Assembly: GCA_034434635.1 (NCBI GenBank)
Contig: DAOTYX010000002.1
Span: forward strand, 1-6,561
Direction of reading: 5' to 3'
DNA: 6,561 nucleotides
Source: DAOTYX01 sp034434635
GTDB lineage: Bacteria; Chloroflexota; Anaerolineae; B4-G1; DUEL01
Notes under the pieces: model-generated
What the model was told of the DNA's origin: nothing
The model's database searches: none
Seen by the model: only the letters and a program-made list of their open reading frames with translations
Translations under genes and position numbers: made by a program
Shown here: piece after piece, positions 6,561 through 6,561 of the stretch
Numbering within the stretch: the stretch's first letter is position 1
Layout of the letters: every line of letters begins with the position of its first letter

Positions 6561-6561
6561 A

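Noticed and set aside
1..6561. selC (tRNA-Sec) or another tRNA gene near selB
   Set aside because: All spacers are too short (101, 55, 5 and 2 bases) and none contains tRNA-like arms or a T-loop sequence.

Overview
This is a GC-rich, almost fully coding stretch of bacterial chromosome. It holds five protein genes and two short tandem-repeat spacers. I see no RNA gene, transposase, CRISPR array or phage gene. The mix of a selenocysteine elongation factor, stand-alone metallohydrolases and short-period repeats just behind stop codons resembles genomes of filamentous or thermophilic Chloroflexota (Anaerolineae/Ardenticatenia-like). That placement rests on general resemblance, not on a marker gene, and is moderate at best.

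Layout on the plus strand: (1) the 3' part of a small polytopic membrane protein of unrecognised family (2-496, 5' end outside the window); (2) a 101-base spacer carrying six exact-length tandem copies of a heptamer GYGGTCW; (3) an M24-fold metallopeptidase-like gene (598-1806) behind a strong ribosome binding site; (4) a 55-base spacer with degenerate 8-base periodicity; (5) a YtcJ-type metal-dependent amidohydrolase (about 1862-3457).

On the minus strand, reading inward from the right edge, are a 401-residue soluble coiled-coil protein of unknown function (5355-6560, start at the very edge) and selB (3463-5352). The two are separated by 2 bases, and the selB ribosome binding site lies inside the last codons of the coiled-coil gene. 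They therefore look like one translationally coupled operon.

The two gene groups converge with only 5 bases between their stop codons. A 27-base near-perfect inverted repeat (3447-3473) is centred on this junction. Its arms contain the last codons and both TGA stops, so both proteins end in Met-Gly. It is the best terminator candidate in the window, although neither side has a U-tract.

Functionally, selB implies selenocysteine incorporation somewhere in this genome; selA, selC, selD and selenoprotein genes are not in the window. The two plus-strand hydrolases have intact metal sites and may be co-transcribed, but no substrate can be read from the sequence. No stretch longer than 300 bases lacks a gene. 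The features most worth a second look are the stop-codon palindrome, the coiled-coil/selB coupling and the pair of short-period repeats that each sit directly behind a stop codon.
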